Positions 1-8,672 of a DNA stretch of 64,000 bases are shown piece after piece. The stretch covers positions 115,817 through 179,816 of the forward strand of contig JAJDCR010000069.1 of NCBI GenBank assembly GCA_029260735.1, written 5' to 3'. A program made the position numbers and the translations under genes. Under the pieces are notes generated by a model. That model had not been told where the DNA came from and did no database searches. It worked only from the letters and a program-made list of their open reading frames with translations. The DNA is from Planctomycetota bacterium. GTDB taxonomy: Bacteria; Planctomycetota; Uabimicrobiia; Uabimicrobiales; Uabimicrobiaceae. Positions within the stretch are counted from its first letter, which is position 1, and each line of letters begins with the position of its first letter.

Positions 1-116
1 AAATAGAAAAATATGTAAAGGAGAAAGCCACTCTTTCTTTAGGAGAGCAGGCTCGGAAGATGGCTCAAGAAGGTCTGGTTAGTTACTCAGAAACCCTTCC
101 CTTGGAAGAGTTTTAG
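1..116 (+). CDS. C-terminal end of a truncated gene, function unknown
   Basis: The reading frame beginning at base 3 is open from the window edge to a TAG at 114-116, giving 37 residues that end in SYSETLPLEEF. The stretch LGEQARKMAQEG resembles the last helix of group 1 glycosyltransferases, but that is too little to name it. It converges with the minus-strand hydrolase at 120, leaving only three bases between the two stop codons, which fits a real gene end. Confidence 0.45.
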   Translation, partial: IEKYVKEKATLSLGEQARKMAQEGLVSYSETLPLEEF

Positions 117-119
117 AAT

Positions 120-1091
120 TTACTTAAGTTTTTTTACTACGGTTTCAAGTACCTTAGGGTTTTTCCAATAGCTATGGCGTTTTACTAGTTTGGTAACGTT
201 GATGTTCTCTACGTTTTCCACAACAACAGGACTTCCTAAGTCTGCTCCCACTAAACCCATGGCGTTTTTCTTAGCGCGGTCTATTTGTGCAAGGAGTTCT
301 GTATCAAATTGACTAAATTGATTAAGAGGAGCAGAGCTCACTTCTCGGCGAGAGTCTAAGTTTTGCATATACTCGATTTTTTCGGCAGGAGCAAGTTGAT
401 TCCACTCTTGGTAGCCATTTAGCTGAGAAAGGTCGTCTCGCCCCATTGCCCAGTAATATAAAGCATAGAGATACTTTAAAACAAAATCATTGGAAGCATA
501 GAAAACTGTATTTTCTTGAGGCAGTAGATTTGTTTTGTTGAACTCGTTAAAGTAAACGTCTTGGTGAACACCAGGAGCAAAATTAAAACAATGTCCCCAG
601 TTAACATAGCGAGATTCATTGCTTTTGAGAGCCCCTAAAGTGACTCTGTTTCCTAGGCTACTGCTCATTATGTGAATTTTTCCCCCATTTTTGCCATACC
701 AGGAATTAACCTGAGAAATCACATGAGTTAGATAGCGAGAAGCAGTATTGGCATATTTCATTCCTTTGCCAAAATCTAGGAGTAGATCACAAGGCCAACT
801 AAACCCTACAAAGTTTAAGTTCCCCAATTGTGGTTGGAGAATTTTTTGAACTTCTTGGTAAGTAGATTGGGCGCTTTCAAAAGTATGATGGAAGCCATGA
901 ACCATTATGATTGTATCTGCTTGAGGATCAAAAGACTTTTGTAAAGTGCCTAGATTCATTTCTGTAGGAGAATCTAGAAATGTATTTTGCGCCTTATCAC
1001 AGCGCAGCATAATTAAAGAACCAGACTCTTGCGCAGATAAGAAACAAGAGCTAAGAAAAAGAGCCAGAACAAGAAATAGTGTTGTTCTCAT
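120..1091 (-). CDS. Secreted or lipid-anchored alpha/beta hydrolase, DUF900 type
   Basis: The 323-aa product has an N-terminal signal (residues 1-20) containing LSSC at 13-16, which could serve as a lipobox; cleavage after SAQ at about 21 is the alternative. The body matches the DUF900 alpha/beta-hydrolase family: an oxyanion-side VHGFHH at 64-69, a nucleophile elbow SSSLG with Ser145, Asp202 in the ASND segment and His306 in KRHSYW near the C terminus, together a plausible Ser-Asp-His triad. The elbow has Ser instead of the usual first Gly. A good Shine-Dalgarno (GGGAGG) precedes the ATG. Substrate is unknown; esterase or lipase activity is an inference from the fold. It stands alone on the minus strand. 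Confidence 0.8.
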   Translation of the reverse strand: MRTTLFLVLALFLSSCFLSAQESGSLIMLRCDKAQNTFLDSPTEMNLGTLQKSFDPQADTIIMVHGFHHTFESAQSTYQEVQKILQPQLGNLNFVGFSWPCDLLLDFGKGMKYANTASRYLTHVISQVNSWYGKNGGKIHIMSSSLGNRVTLGALKSNESRYVNWGHCFNFAPGVHQDVYFNEFNKTNLLPQENTVFYASNDFVLKYLYALYYWAMGRDDLSQLNGYQEWNQLAPAEKIEYMQNLDSRREVSSAPLNQFSQFDTELLAQIDRAKKNAMGLVGADLGSPVVVENVENINVTKLVKRHSYWKNPKVLETVVKKLK

Positions 1092-1111
1092 TGTGTAACC
1101 TCCCTAAGGGA

Positions 1112-1141
1112 ATTATCCCTTTTATCCAATTTTAATAACAA
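1112..1141 (-). promoter_or_regulatory. Putative sigma70-like promoter for the DUF900 hydrolase
   Basis: Read on the minus strand, TTGTTA (1141-1136) and GATAAT (1117-1112) are separated by 18 bases, about 20 bases upstream of the start codon. The leader would be very short and the match is imperfect. Confidence 0.3.
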
Positions 1142-1173
1142 GAACTGTTAGTGTTCTTTTTTTGTATTACCCG

Positions 1174-1288
1174 TAAGGGCATGTTCTCATTCAGCACATC
1201 GTACGAATTAACAATACTGAGTTCAAGGTAGTCCCTTACTATCGCTAAAAAAAATACAAAAAATAGGCTGAATGAGGACAGGCCCTAA
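1174..1288. mobile_element. 115-bp MITE-like element with terminal inverted repeats
   Basis: The 336-bp gap between the hydrolase and the VWA gene holds a 115-bp segment bounded by 22-base inverted repeats, 1174-1195 and 1267-1288, which match at 19 of 22 positions. The outermost TAA occurs on both sides in the same orientation and may be a 3-bp target duplication. Ends of the form GGGCCTGTCC plus a TNA target resemble IS5-group elements, so a non-autonomous relative is likely. There is no coding capacity inside. The rest of the gap (1289-1427) shows no feature I can support beyond an isolated AGGAGG at 1322-1327. Confidence 0.55.
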
Positions 1289-1427
1289 TTATAGCAAAAA
1301 AAAATAAAAAGGGAAGGATACAGGAGGTTTTCTTGTTTTTTCTATGTTGATTCTTGGTGCTACTTCGTTGACGAATGGCCTCGTTTGTTGTATCATGACG
1401 GGAAAAGTAACATTCTGGGAAAAAAAT

Positions 1428-3239
1428 ATGAGTACAAAAATCTTGCTACCTTTCCTTTTGATTGCCAATATTGTTTTGAGCTGTTTTATTGTGCAATCAT
1501 TGACTCTGCTCGAAAAAGAGCCGATTCTTCCTCCAGAGATGGAGAAAGAGTTAGAAAATCACTTACGAAAAATTACTGCTTTACAGGCTAAAAAGCTCTC
1601 TTCTATTATGGCTCGTACTAAATCTGTTGTCGAAGCTTCGGCAACTTTCTCTAAACTTTCTTGGCAAAATCCTCATATTCCGCTTCCGGAATCTTACTAC
1701 CACAACGATGAGGTTAGCAAGAAAACTCCTCAAAAAACCCAAGAAAACAAAACCTACAACTGTTTGATTTCTAAGGAAAATTCGTGTTTTAAAATTGCTC
1801 CCTCCGCTTTTTTAGAAAACTATCGTAAAGACTATTTGCGGGTTCGCAAAGAAGTAGAAAAGCCTTTTGATCATCTTGATTTAGATATGAAGGAAGCTAT
1901 TTTAGATACTGCAAAAATGGATATCATTTGGAAAGAACTCTACGAGCAATACCCTGAGCATAAATGGTTGTACATGGGCTATGAAAAAGGCTTTCATCGT
2001 TCTTTTCCTTGGCATCGCTACCAAGCTCGGACTTACGATCCTCGGGTTCGTTCTTGGTATGTCGGGGCGGTGAGCGGAGGTAAAGACGTTGTCTTGGTCA
2101 TTGATACCAGCGGCTCGATGAAGGGAGTGCCCCTGAGGAACACAAAAACTGCCATGGAAGATGTTCTCAAAACTCTAGGTCCTCAAGATCGTCTAACCAT
2201 AATTCATTTTTCTTCGACTGTGAAGGTTTTTCAGCCTAATTTAGAAATTGCGACGGAAGCTTTTGTTAAAAAATGCGTCCGCTATATCGATAGCTTGGAA
2301 GCTAAGGGAGGAACTAATATCAATGATTCCATTTCTCAAGCTCTTGATATATTAAAAAATCAGGGAAATAGTAGCCGAACTCCTGTTGTTATATTTATGA
2401 CAGACGGAGAGGCCACCGCAGGAGAAAAGAATCGAGAAGCTATTCAGAAGAATATTTTGGCAAAGAATGATTTTGGGGTTCGTATTTTTGTTTTTGGATT
2501 GGGCACCCAGTTGGATTTCCAACTTTTAGAAAACATCGCTCGACAGAACAAAGGTGCCGATGTTTACGTCCAAGATTCACAAGATTTAATCGATGCGATG
2601 AAACGATACTATCAATTCTTTAAAATTGGAAAATCAGTGGTTTGGTCTTGGCCTTACGTCGATGCTAATGGATTAGGCATGGTAATGGCGGCATCTAAAG
2701 CAGTTACTGTGGAAGGGAAGTTTATTGGAGTGGTTTCGGCAGATGTTTCCTTAGTAGAGCTTATTGGAAAATTGAAAACTTTCAAAACTTCTCCTAACAG
2801 CTACAATTTCATTTTTGACTCAGGCGGAGTGACAGCACTTCATCCCAGCTTTTTGAACCAAGCGCCTGGTGATTGGCAAGAAGATAGCATGAGAGTATCT
2901 ATCGAAGACTTAGAAACAAACGCTTCTGAGTTTATTGCTCTGAAAGATAAAGTTATTCGTGGTTTACCCGCTATTGGGATTGTTCCTTATGGGGAAGAAA
3001 AGAAGATAGTTGTGATGCAACCTATTGCTCAGTCGTCCCTCTTTTTTGCCTCTGTTGTTCCGGTCAAGGATCTCACCGGGCAACCGAAAAAAGGTTCAGA
3101 GCAACTAAGTTTGCTTTGGCCGGTTATGATTGCTTCGGGAATGGGTTTTCTCATTACGGCTTTAGGAGCTTGGCGATTAAACCTCTTTTTATCATCAGCA
3201 ACTAAAGAGTCCAAAAAAACAGGAGGAATTAGTCTATGA
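1428..3239 (+). CDS. Membrane VWA-Cache protein (alpha2-delta-like architecture)
   Basis: I place the start at ATG 1428, which follows GGGA and begins directly with a signal-anchor (about residues 4-25). The frame is open upstream to ATG 1344, but that start has poor ribosome-binding spacing and would place the hydrophobic segment inside the protein. The 603-aa product has an extracytoplasmic Cache-like sensor into which a VWA domain is inserted. The VWA has a full MIDAS: DTSGSM with Asp226, the Thr of GGTN at about 297 and the Asp of MTDGE at 326. A second hydrophobic segment lies at about 575-597, followed by a short basic tail. VWA_N-VWA-Cache order is known from calcium-channel alpha2-delta subunits and CACHD1. 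The gene overlaps the next by four bases, so it is probably the first gene of a sensor operon that ends in a receptor kinase. The ligand is unknown. Confidence 0.8.
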   Translation: MSTKILLPFLLIANIVLSCFIVQSLTLLEKEPILPPEMEKELENHLRKITALQAKKLSSIMARTKSVVEASATFSKLSWQNPHIPLPESYYHNDEVSKKTPQKTQENKTYNCLISKENSCFKIAPSAFLENYRKDYLRVRKEVEKPFDHLDLDMKEAILDTAKMDIIWKELYEQYPEHKWLYMGYEKGFHRSFPWHRYQARTYDPRVRSWYVGAVSGGKDVVLVIDTSGSMKGVPLRNTKTAMEDVLKTLGPQDRLTIIHFSSTVKVFQPNLEIATEAFVKKCVRYIDSLEAKGGTNINDSISQALDILKNQGNSSRTPVVIFMTDGEATAGEKNREAIQKNILAKNDFGVRIFVFGLGTQLDFQLLENIARQNKGADVYVQDSQDLIDAMKRYYQFFKIGKSVVWSWPYVDANGLGMVMAASKAVTVEGKFIGVVSADVSLVELIGKLKTFKTSPNSYNFIFDSGGVTALHPSFLNQAPGDWQEDSMRVSIEDLETNASEFIALKDKVIRGLPAIGIVPYGEEKKIVVMQPIAQSSLFFASVVPVKDLTGQPKKGSEQLSLLWPVMIASGMGFLITALGAWRLNLFLSSATKESKKTGGISL

Positions 3240-4480
3240 AATTTTTCGGAAAAAGGCTGATTCTTTTGCTCATCTTAGCTTCCTTAGCAATTACCACGGT
3301 TTCTCTTTTTTGTTTATGGTCTTGGCAAAAGAAAAACCTTCTTCTTTTGGAAAAAGACTATCAGGAGCAAATGGAAAAAAATCTGCACGAGCAAGCTCTA
3401 GAACACGCTTCTTCCATTGATATTTTTTTACATAAAATAGAGTCTGTCGTCAAAACAACCGGGGCTTTTGCCAAGAAACAGGCTTTGTCTCCGTCCTCAT
3501 CCTCTCGAAAGAATTTTTTTCACGATCCGGAGTTTCGCCCCGCTCCTGATAATTTAGAGTATAGTTCAAAACATAGGCAGCATGTGGCTTTTTACCATTC
3601 GGCTTTTAAAGTGGCTCCTGAAGGGTATCACGATACTAAAGAGTACTTAGAAGCTCCTGATGCTCTCTCTTATGGTGACTGGTCAGAGGAAGTAGAAAAA
3701 ACTATTCAGTGGAGTAAAGACTTAGATCTGATTTTTGCCCCTATGTATGCAACAATGCCGGAAACACTTTGGGTTTATATGGGGTTTGAAAGTGGAGTTC
3801 ATCGAACTTATCCTTACCACGGACCTCTCGAAAAAGAATACGATCCACGCAAGCGTCCTTGGCACTTAGTAGCCCAAGACTCTCCTGCGCAAGAAGTTGT
3901 TTTTACCACCCCTTTTATTGATGCGACAACGGGTAAAGTAATTATTTCTGCTGTCTATAAAATTGAAAACGAAGGAAGACGAATAGGAGTGGTCGGTGTT
4001 GATATTTTACTCGAAAAAATCCAAGATGAAGTTTTAGCCATTGATGCAGGAGATGCGGGGCGAGCCTTTTTAATCAACGAAGAAAATTTTGTTATTGCAC
4101 ATCCTGAACACACTCTTCCTAACGCTATTTGGCAAGAAACAGACCTTCAGGTTTCTATCCAAAAATACGAGACCGAGGACAACAGTTTTAGGGAGCTTCT
4201 AAAAAAGAGTGTAAACCATAAAGGGGTTCAAGGGAAAGTATATTATTCAAACAAAGAAAAGCTAGTTTCCTTTGTTCCTTTGGCCTATGGGGGAATTACT
4301 CTAGGGCTTGTCACAAACTATCCTCATGTCAAATTGCAAGCAAGGGTTCCTTTTTTGAGGCTTCGCAATATTATTTTGGTAGGAATTCTCGCTGCTATTA
4401 TGGCGGTGGTTGTTTTTCTGGTTTTTCCTTGGCACCAAGAAAATCAGCAAAACTTAGATAAAAAAAGGTTAGTTCTATGA
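3236..4480 (+). CDS. Membrane Cache-domain sensor, paralogue of the upstream VWA-Cache protein
   Basis: The 414-aa product has an N-terminal membrane segment (about 8-27), a long extracytoplasmic region and a second membrane segment near the C terminus (about 378-398), with no cytoplasmic signalling domain. The extracytoplasmic part contains the signature YDPRKRPWH and a following TPFIDATTGKVIIS, typical of dCache_1 domains. It aligns with the preceding protein (YMGYEKGFHR against YMGFESGVHR, YDPRVRSWY against YDPRKRPWH) except that no VWA is present. Start and stop codons overlap both neighbours (ATGA at each junction), so translation is probably coupled. It may pass a signal to the kinase encoded next, but no direct interaction motif is visible. 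Confidence 0.8.
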   Translation: MKFFGKRLILLLILASLAITTVSLFCLWSWQKKNLLLLEKDYQEQMEKNLHEQALEHASSIDIFLHKIESVVKTTGAFAKKQALSPSSSSRKNFFHDPEFRPAPDNLEYSSKHRQHVAFYHSAFKVAPEGYHDTKEYLEAPDALSYGDWSEEVEKTIQWSKDLDLIFAPMYATMPETLWVYMGFESGVHRTYPYHGPLEKEYDPRKRPWHLVAQDSPAQEVVFTTPFIDATTGKVIISAVYKIENEGRRIGVVGVDILLEKIQDEVLAIDAGDAGRAFLINEENFVIAHPEHTLPNAIWQETDLQVSIQKYETEDNSFRELLKKSVNHKGVQGKVYYSNKEKLVSFVPLAYGGITLGLVTNYPHVKLQARVPFLRLRNIILVGILAAIMAVVVFLVFPWHQENQQNLDKKRLVL

Positions 4481-6561
4481 GCGAACTAAATTTACCCGAA
4501 CTTCCTGAAGATTACGAATATGTAGAGCAAATTGGTTCGGGAAGTCAGGGCATAGTTTGGAAAATTCTTAACAAAAATATTGGGACAGAAGGACGTTTTG
4601 AAGTTGTTAAGATTTTAGAACCTCTCTCCAATCAAAGTGAAGAACTTGCCGAAAAAAGATTTTGCCGAGAATTTCAAACAGCTTTGGATCATCCCAATAT
4701 TGTGCGGATTTATTCCGCGAATCCCGTTCAGTATTTTTTTATTATGGAGCACTTGCCCCGAGGAAATTTTCACGACTTTATCTATCATCCACAGACACCT
4801 CTTGCCAGTATGTTAGAAGGACTTAAGCAAATAGGAGAAGGTCTTTATTTTGCCCACAACCAAGGCCTTGTCCACCGAGATCTTAAGCCCGAAAACATTC
4901 TTTTTTCTCACAACATGGTGCCTAAGATAACTGATTTTGGAGTGGCTAAGTGGTGTGGGCAGCAACAGCAAAGAATTACCCAAACCTGTTTTAGTCCAGG
5001 GACTCCTCTTTATATGTCACCAGAGCAATGGACAGATCCTGAAAAAGTAGATCACCGATCTGACATTTGGGCCTTAGGGGTAATTCTCTATCAGATTCTT
5101 AATCGACGTCCGCCTTTTCTCTGTGATGAGGTCAACGCTTTGATGTATGCCACCTTGCACAAAAAAATACCTTCTTTGAATAAAGATATCTGGGCCGGAA
5201 AAGATGGTCACCTTGCTAGACTATGTGCTCCTTTGTGCCGTAAAGCCTTGGAGAAAAATCCTAACAATCGTTACCAAAGTGCAAGGGATTTTTCTCATGA
5301 CATCGAAAGTATTTTACCCAGTAATCTCAGTAACTCTGAGCAAGTCTTTCTGGGCCCGGATAGTTTTAATGACGAAACCATCGTGGATCGTAGTCTTCGA
5401 GGAAAATCTGGACAAAACCGCTATGGACTAATCTTGGTGTTCCTGGCTCTTTTTTTCTTAGCTCTATCCTCAGCTCTATTTCTTTCCCAAAAAGAAAAGG
5501 CTTTTGACATTCCAGACCCTTATGAACCAAATAATACCTCTCAAGAAGCCTACCTAATTTCAGAAGGGAGCTACTCCGGTTTTTTAGGAAAAAAAGAAGA
5601 GGATTGGTTTAAAGTTCTTCTTTCAGGGCCCACAACTATAGATCTTCGCTTGAAAGCTTCTTTTTCTAAAGGAGATTTAGATCTTAGTCTCTACGATGAG
5701 CATATGAAGTTACTGGCAGAATCAAATACCTCGAGAGATGAAGAGTTAATCCAGCGGCAAGTCGAGAAAACAGATTTTGTCTATGTTCTTATTTCCAGTT
5801 ATAAAGGGGGTAATAACAACTATGACTTGAAAGTAAAACTTGTTGCTCAAGAACAAGGAAAACTAAAATCTAAAGAAGCCATTGATGATCGTTATGAGCC
5901 CAACAACGAGCAAGGAGAAGCTCGCTTAATGCAAGAGCTTAGCTGGGATGGATCATTAAGGCTGGGGGATGAGGATTGGTTTAAGATTTATCTTTACCGA
6001 GATGCCAAAGTTTCTTTAGAAGTTCGAAGTTTAGATACCTTACCTCTCCATCTAGAGCTCCACGACGCTGCAAAAGGAAAGCTCAAAGTAGGCAAGGTCA
6101 AAGAAAACAAAAGCTCTGTTGAAGTTGTTGCAAAGAGAGGCACAATCCTTTACATACGAATTAACGGAGCGACAAAAAAGAAAATAGACTACAACGTGGT
6201 AATCGAAATGAAAACCCAAACTACCCACCAAAAAAATAGCTACGAACCAAACAACGATTTTTCCTTGGCTCAGCCTCTCAAACTACCTAAAGTAGTAAGT
6301 TATCTCGGAAAAAAAGACGAAGATTGGTTTATTCTTCATCTTTCCCCGAAAGCGAATAAAAAAGTGCAAATGAAGATGCGTTGCTCCTCCGAAGGAATTC
6401 ATCTGGAAGTCTATGATTCAGAGAACAAAATTCTAGGAGAGAGTAAAAAGCAGACTCTGCAGATTAAAACTTCTTTGGAACAGGTACATGTTCGTATTTT
6501 GGGAGCTAGCCCAGAGATAGAAGGATGGTATTCTTTGCAGTACCGGGAAGTAGCGGAGTAG
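4477..6561 (+). CDS. Receptor serine/threonine kinase with three extracytoplasmic PPC-like repeats
   Basis: Residues 14-276 form a complete Hanks-type kinase: glycine loop GSGSQG, VVK lysine, HRDLKPEN with catalytic Asp135, DFG at Asp153 and an MSPEQW activation-segment end. A single membrane segment follows at about 313-334. The C-terminal half carries three units starting at about residues 348, 472 and 588, each opening with YEPNN and containing a DWF core, which resembles the bacterial pre-peptidase C-terminal (PPC) fold usually found on secreted proteases. These would face outward and could bind ligand or surface polymer. The gene overlaps the Cache gene by four bases. All catalytic residues are present, so it should be active. 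Confidence 0.85.
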   Translation: MSELNLPELPEDYEYVEQIGSGSQGIVWKILNKNIGTEGRFEVVKILEPLSNQSEELAEKRFCREFQTALDHPNIVRIYSANPVQYFFIMEHLPRGNFHDFIYHPQTPLASMLEGLKQIGEGLYFAHNQGLVHRDLKPENILFSHNMVPKITDFGVAKWCGQQQQRITQTCFSPGTPLYMSPEQWTDPEKVDHRSDIWALGVILYQILNRRPPFLCDEVNALMYATLHKKIPSLNKDIWAGKDGHLARLCAPLCRKALEKNPNNRYQSARDFSHDIESILPSNLSNSEQVFLGPDSFNDETIVDRSLRGKSGQNRYGLILVFLALFFLALSSALFLSQKEKAFDIPDPYEPNNTSQEAYLISEGSYSGFLGKKEEDWFKVLLSGPTTIDLRLKASFSKGDLDLSLYDEHMKLLAESNTSRDEELIQRQVEKTDFVYVLISSYKGGNNNYDLKVKLVAQEQGKLKSKEAIDDRYEPNNEQGEARLMQELSWDGSLRLGDEDWFKIYLYRDAKVSLEVRSLDTLPLHLELHDAAKGKLKVGKVKENKSSVEVVAKRGTILYIRINGATKKKIDYNVVIEMKTQTTHQKNSYEPNNDFSLAQPLKLPKVVSYLGKKDEDWFILHLSPKANKKVQMKMRCSSEGIHLEVYDSENKILGESKKQTLQIKTSLEQVHVRILGASPEIEGWYSLQYREVAE

Positions 6562-6647
6562 GAATTTGATGTGTTTTTTGTGGAGCAGTGGGGGCGTAGC
6601 CAGGGGGTTTTAATTTATCTAAAACGACCCTAAATACCGTGCGAGGA

Positions 6648-6849
6648 TGGAGGGCGAGGCTCCTGCCGAGTGGAGGGCAAGGCTCCTGCCGCGCCGGGGT
6701 TGTGCCAAGATTACAATATCAGGAACCAAGCACAACCCCTGCTCGGCAGGAGCCTCGCCCTCCAGGGAACATGGTGCTGAGAAAGGTTCTCGATGATCTT
6801 TTTCTTTAACGGTTTCAGATAAGCCTCGCCCTCCAGGGAACATTGTGCT
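6648..6849. repeat. GC-rich palindromic repeat cluster
   Basis: The 343-bp gap between the kinase and the C25 protease contains an unusually GC-rich block. Its core is a 94-bp imperfect palindrome at 6671-6764 with 35-base arms (3 mismatches) around an AT-rich centre. Half-copies lie at 6648-6670 and 6823-6849. Bases 6671-6794 recur in opposite orientation at 56222-56345 with about 7 differences. Long false reading frames arise here because the arms keep frame. The rest of the gap shows nothing else. Confidence 0.8.
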
Positions 6850-6904
6850 ACGCGACCATAAAAAGAAATTTCTTATTTCAACAGCAGTGCTGCCGAAAAT
6901 CAAA

Positions 6905-8584
6905 TTACTTAACCACATGCACTCGAAGAGAAGGATCACCTAGCCATAGATACATCTTTAGATTAGACATAGCGTAAGAGGAAGATCCGTATTTTTTGAT
7001 CAACTGGGCATTGGCGTAATTAGAAATATCTCCCACTGAGCTAATGCTTTGGTTGAAAGCTGCTTGGAAAAGTTCTTTGCAGAAATCATGGTTTGGAGTG
7101 GTGTAAGAAGGACGCGTTGCTCCCAGAAAAGCACTGGCTCCGTGTTTTTGGTGCATAGCGGCTTCCGCGAAGGTTTCACTTGCTCCGTCGATTCGGCTGT
7201 TCCAGCAGGCAATGCTAAAGAAGACTGGGTAGTTTGAGTTGGTCAAGGTGGATAGGTTTAAGCTAGTGAAGTTACTTCCGTTCCAGTGAGACCAATTTGT
7301 CGCTTGTCCGTGCCCTCGGTAGGTGACAATACCGCGACCTTGTCGAATATCGCCTTCTATGACAGCGTTTTTGCTGCTCGACTCTACTCCGTGGCGAATA
7401 GAAAAGAGAACTTTGTTTTTGTAGTTCGCTTTGCGCACTTCTTCTATACAGCCATGATATTTTTGAGGAGCTCGTTCTTTGTGAGAAACGAGAAGAGCTT
7501 TTACTGCCCAATCTTTTCCATTGCTTTTATGACCTTCGTAAGCTCTCATTTTATCAAGATAAGTTTTGACTTGAGCTTCATTTTTAGCACAAATTCGGCC
7601 TACGGCAATATCTGCATACATATCATCACCAGAAATACAGCTATACCAGTAATCACTAGGATTGTTACTCCAATTATAGACAGGAATAGTATCCGCGTCG
7701 CCCACTAAAAGAAGGTAAGAAAGTCCACTACTTTGATATTCTTTGCTAACAAAGTCTTTGATTTTTTGAGTAGTAGTTCCTACTTCTGAAAGAGAAACAA
7801 CTTTGACATCGTAGCCATTACTTTCTTTCCACTCGGAGATAGAAGCAGCGGCTAAACTAAGAGAGTTATCGACAATCATAAGATACTTAGGTTTTTCGCG
7901 ACTAGTTTTTTGTGCTTCGTAGTTTAAAAGAGTAGATTGGTACATGTTTTCAAAAGCACTAAGGTGATTTACTTTAGTAAAATTGGCTTGCCGAGATTTT
8001 TCATAGCGAATGGTAAACTGAATCTCTTGAGCAATGGTAGCAACACCGCTGGAGGGTTGCACTTGGATAGGAGCAAAACGAAAAGCTAGAACTTTTTCAT
8101 TGCGCCAGATAGCAACTTTTTCCAAAGTGATTCTTTGCTTAGGAAAAATCTCATTGCTTTGGTAGTGAGTAGAGTCAACAGTCCATTCTTTTTCGGCCTC
8201 ATCATCAGTGGTAGGTTTTTGGAAAGGAGAGGCTTGAATCCCTAAAATTTCCGTACTTTGCAGCACTTGAATACCAGATACTTCTGCTGTGGCTGTGTTA
8301 GAGGGAATAGAAATTAAACCGGAAATAATAGGAAGAGCACTTTTTCCTATGGTTTCTGTTGTTGCCGCTTGAGGAAGACTTAGGGCACTGAAACCCTTTA
8401 GTGATTCTTGGTAGAACCCAGGGACTTTGATTAGAATAGTAGTTTGGTCATTGTCTGAGCTAACAACTTTAATAACAGGAGCGTTACCTTCTGATGCGCT
8501 GCGATCTAAAGAAACCCATTCTTGAGCAAAAATAGGAGAGAATGCAAGGCTGAAAAATAAAAGAAGAAAGAAGAGCTTATTCAT
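6905..8584 (-). CDS. Gingipain-type cysteine protease (peptidase C25 family), secreted
   Basis: The 559-aa product has a clear signal peptide (residues 1-20, ending IFAQ). A pro-region follows (about 25-220), then the C25 catalytic domain with YLLLVGDADTIP, an aspartate-rich ISGDDMYADIAVGR segment, the catalytic His425 in YRGHGQ and Cys460 in SIACWN. These correspond to the His-Cys dyad of gingipain R. The protein ends with WLGDPSLRV shortly after the catalytic domain, and I see no type IX secretion C-terminal domain, so export by that route is not supported. GAGGT precedes the start codon. It is transcribed towards the kinase operon. Proteolysis outside the cytoplasm is the likely role; specificity is unknown. 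Confidence 0.85.
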   Translation of the reverse strand: MNKLFFLLLFFSLAFSPIFAQEWVSLDRSASEGNAPVIKVVSSDNDQTTILIKVPGFYQESLKGFSALSLPQAATTETIGKSALPIISGLISIPSNTATAEVSGIQVLQSTEILGIQASPFQKPTTDDEAEKEWTVDSTHYQSNEIFPKQRITLEKVAIWRNEKVLAFRFAPIQVQPSSGVATIAQEIQFTIRYEKSRQANFTKVNHLSAFENMYQSTLLNYEAQKTSREKPKYLMIVDNSLSLAAASISEWKESNGYDVKVVSLSEVGTTTQKIKDFVSKEYQSSGLSYLLLVGDADTIPVYNWSNNPSDYWYSCISGDDMYADIAVGRICAKNEAQVKTYLDKMRAYEGHKSNGKDWAVKALLVSHKERAPQKYHGCIEEVRKANYKNKVLFSIRHGVESSSKNAVIEGDIRQGRGIVTYRGHGQATNWSHWNGSNFTSLNLSTLTNSNYPVFFSIACWNSRIDGASETFAEAAMHQKHGASAFLGATRPSYTTPNHDFCKELFQAAFNQSISSVGDISNYANAQLIKKYGSSSYAMSNLKMYLWLGDPSLRVHVVK

Positions 8585-8672
8585 TTTGACCTCTTAAAGA
8601 AAAACTAAAAAAACTAAAAAAACTCTGAAAATAAGTGAAAAATCTACTACCGAAAATAATCTTAGAACTTAT

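Noticed and set aside
1344..1427. N-terminal extension of the VWA-Cache protein
   Set aside because: The AGGAGG upstream is too far from ATG 1344 and the extension would precede the signal-anchor; ATG 1428 fits better.
6619..6939. Minus-strand 106-codon open frame rich in EGEAPAE-like motifs
   Set aside because: It is produced by the GC-rich repeats and runs into the protease gene; no ribosome-binding site or family match.
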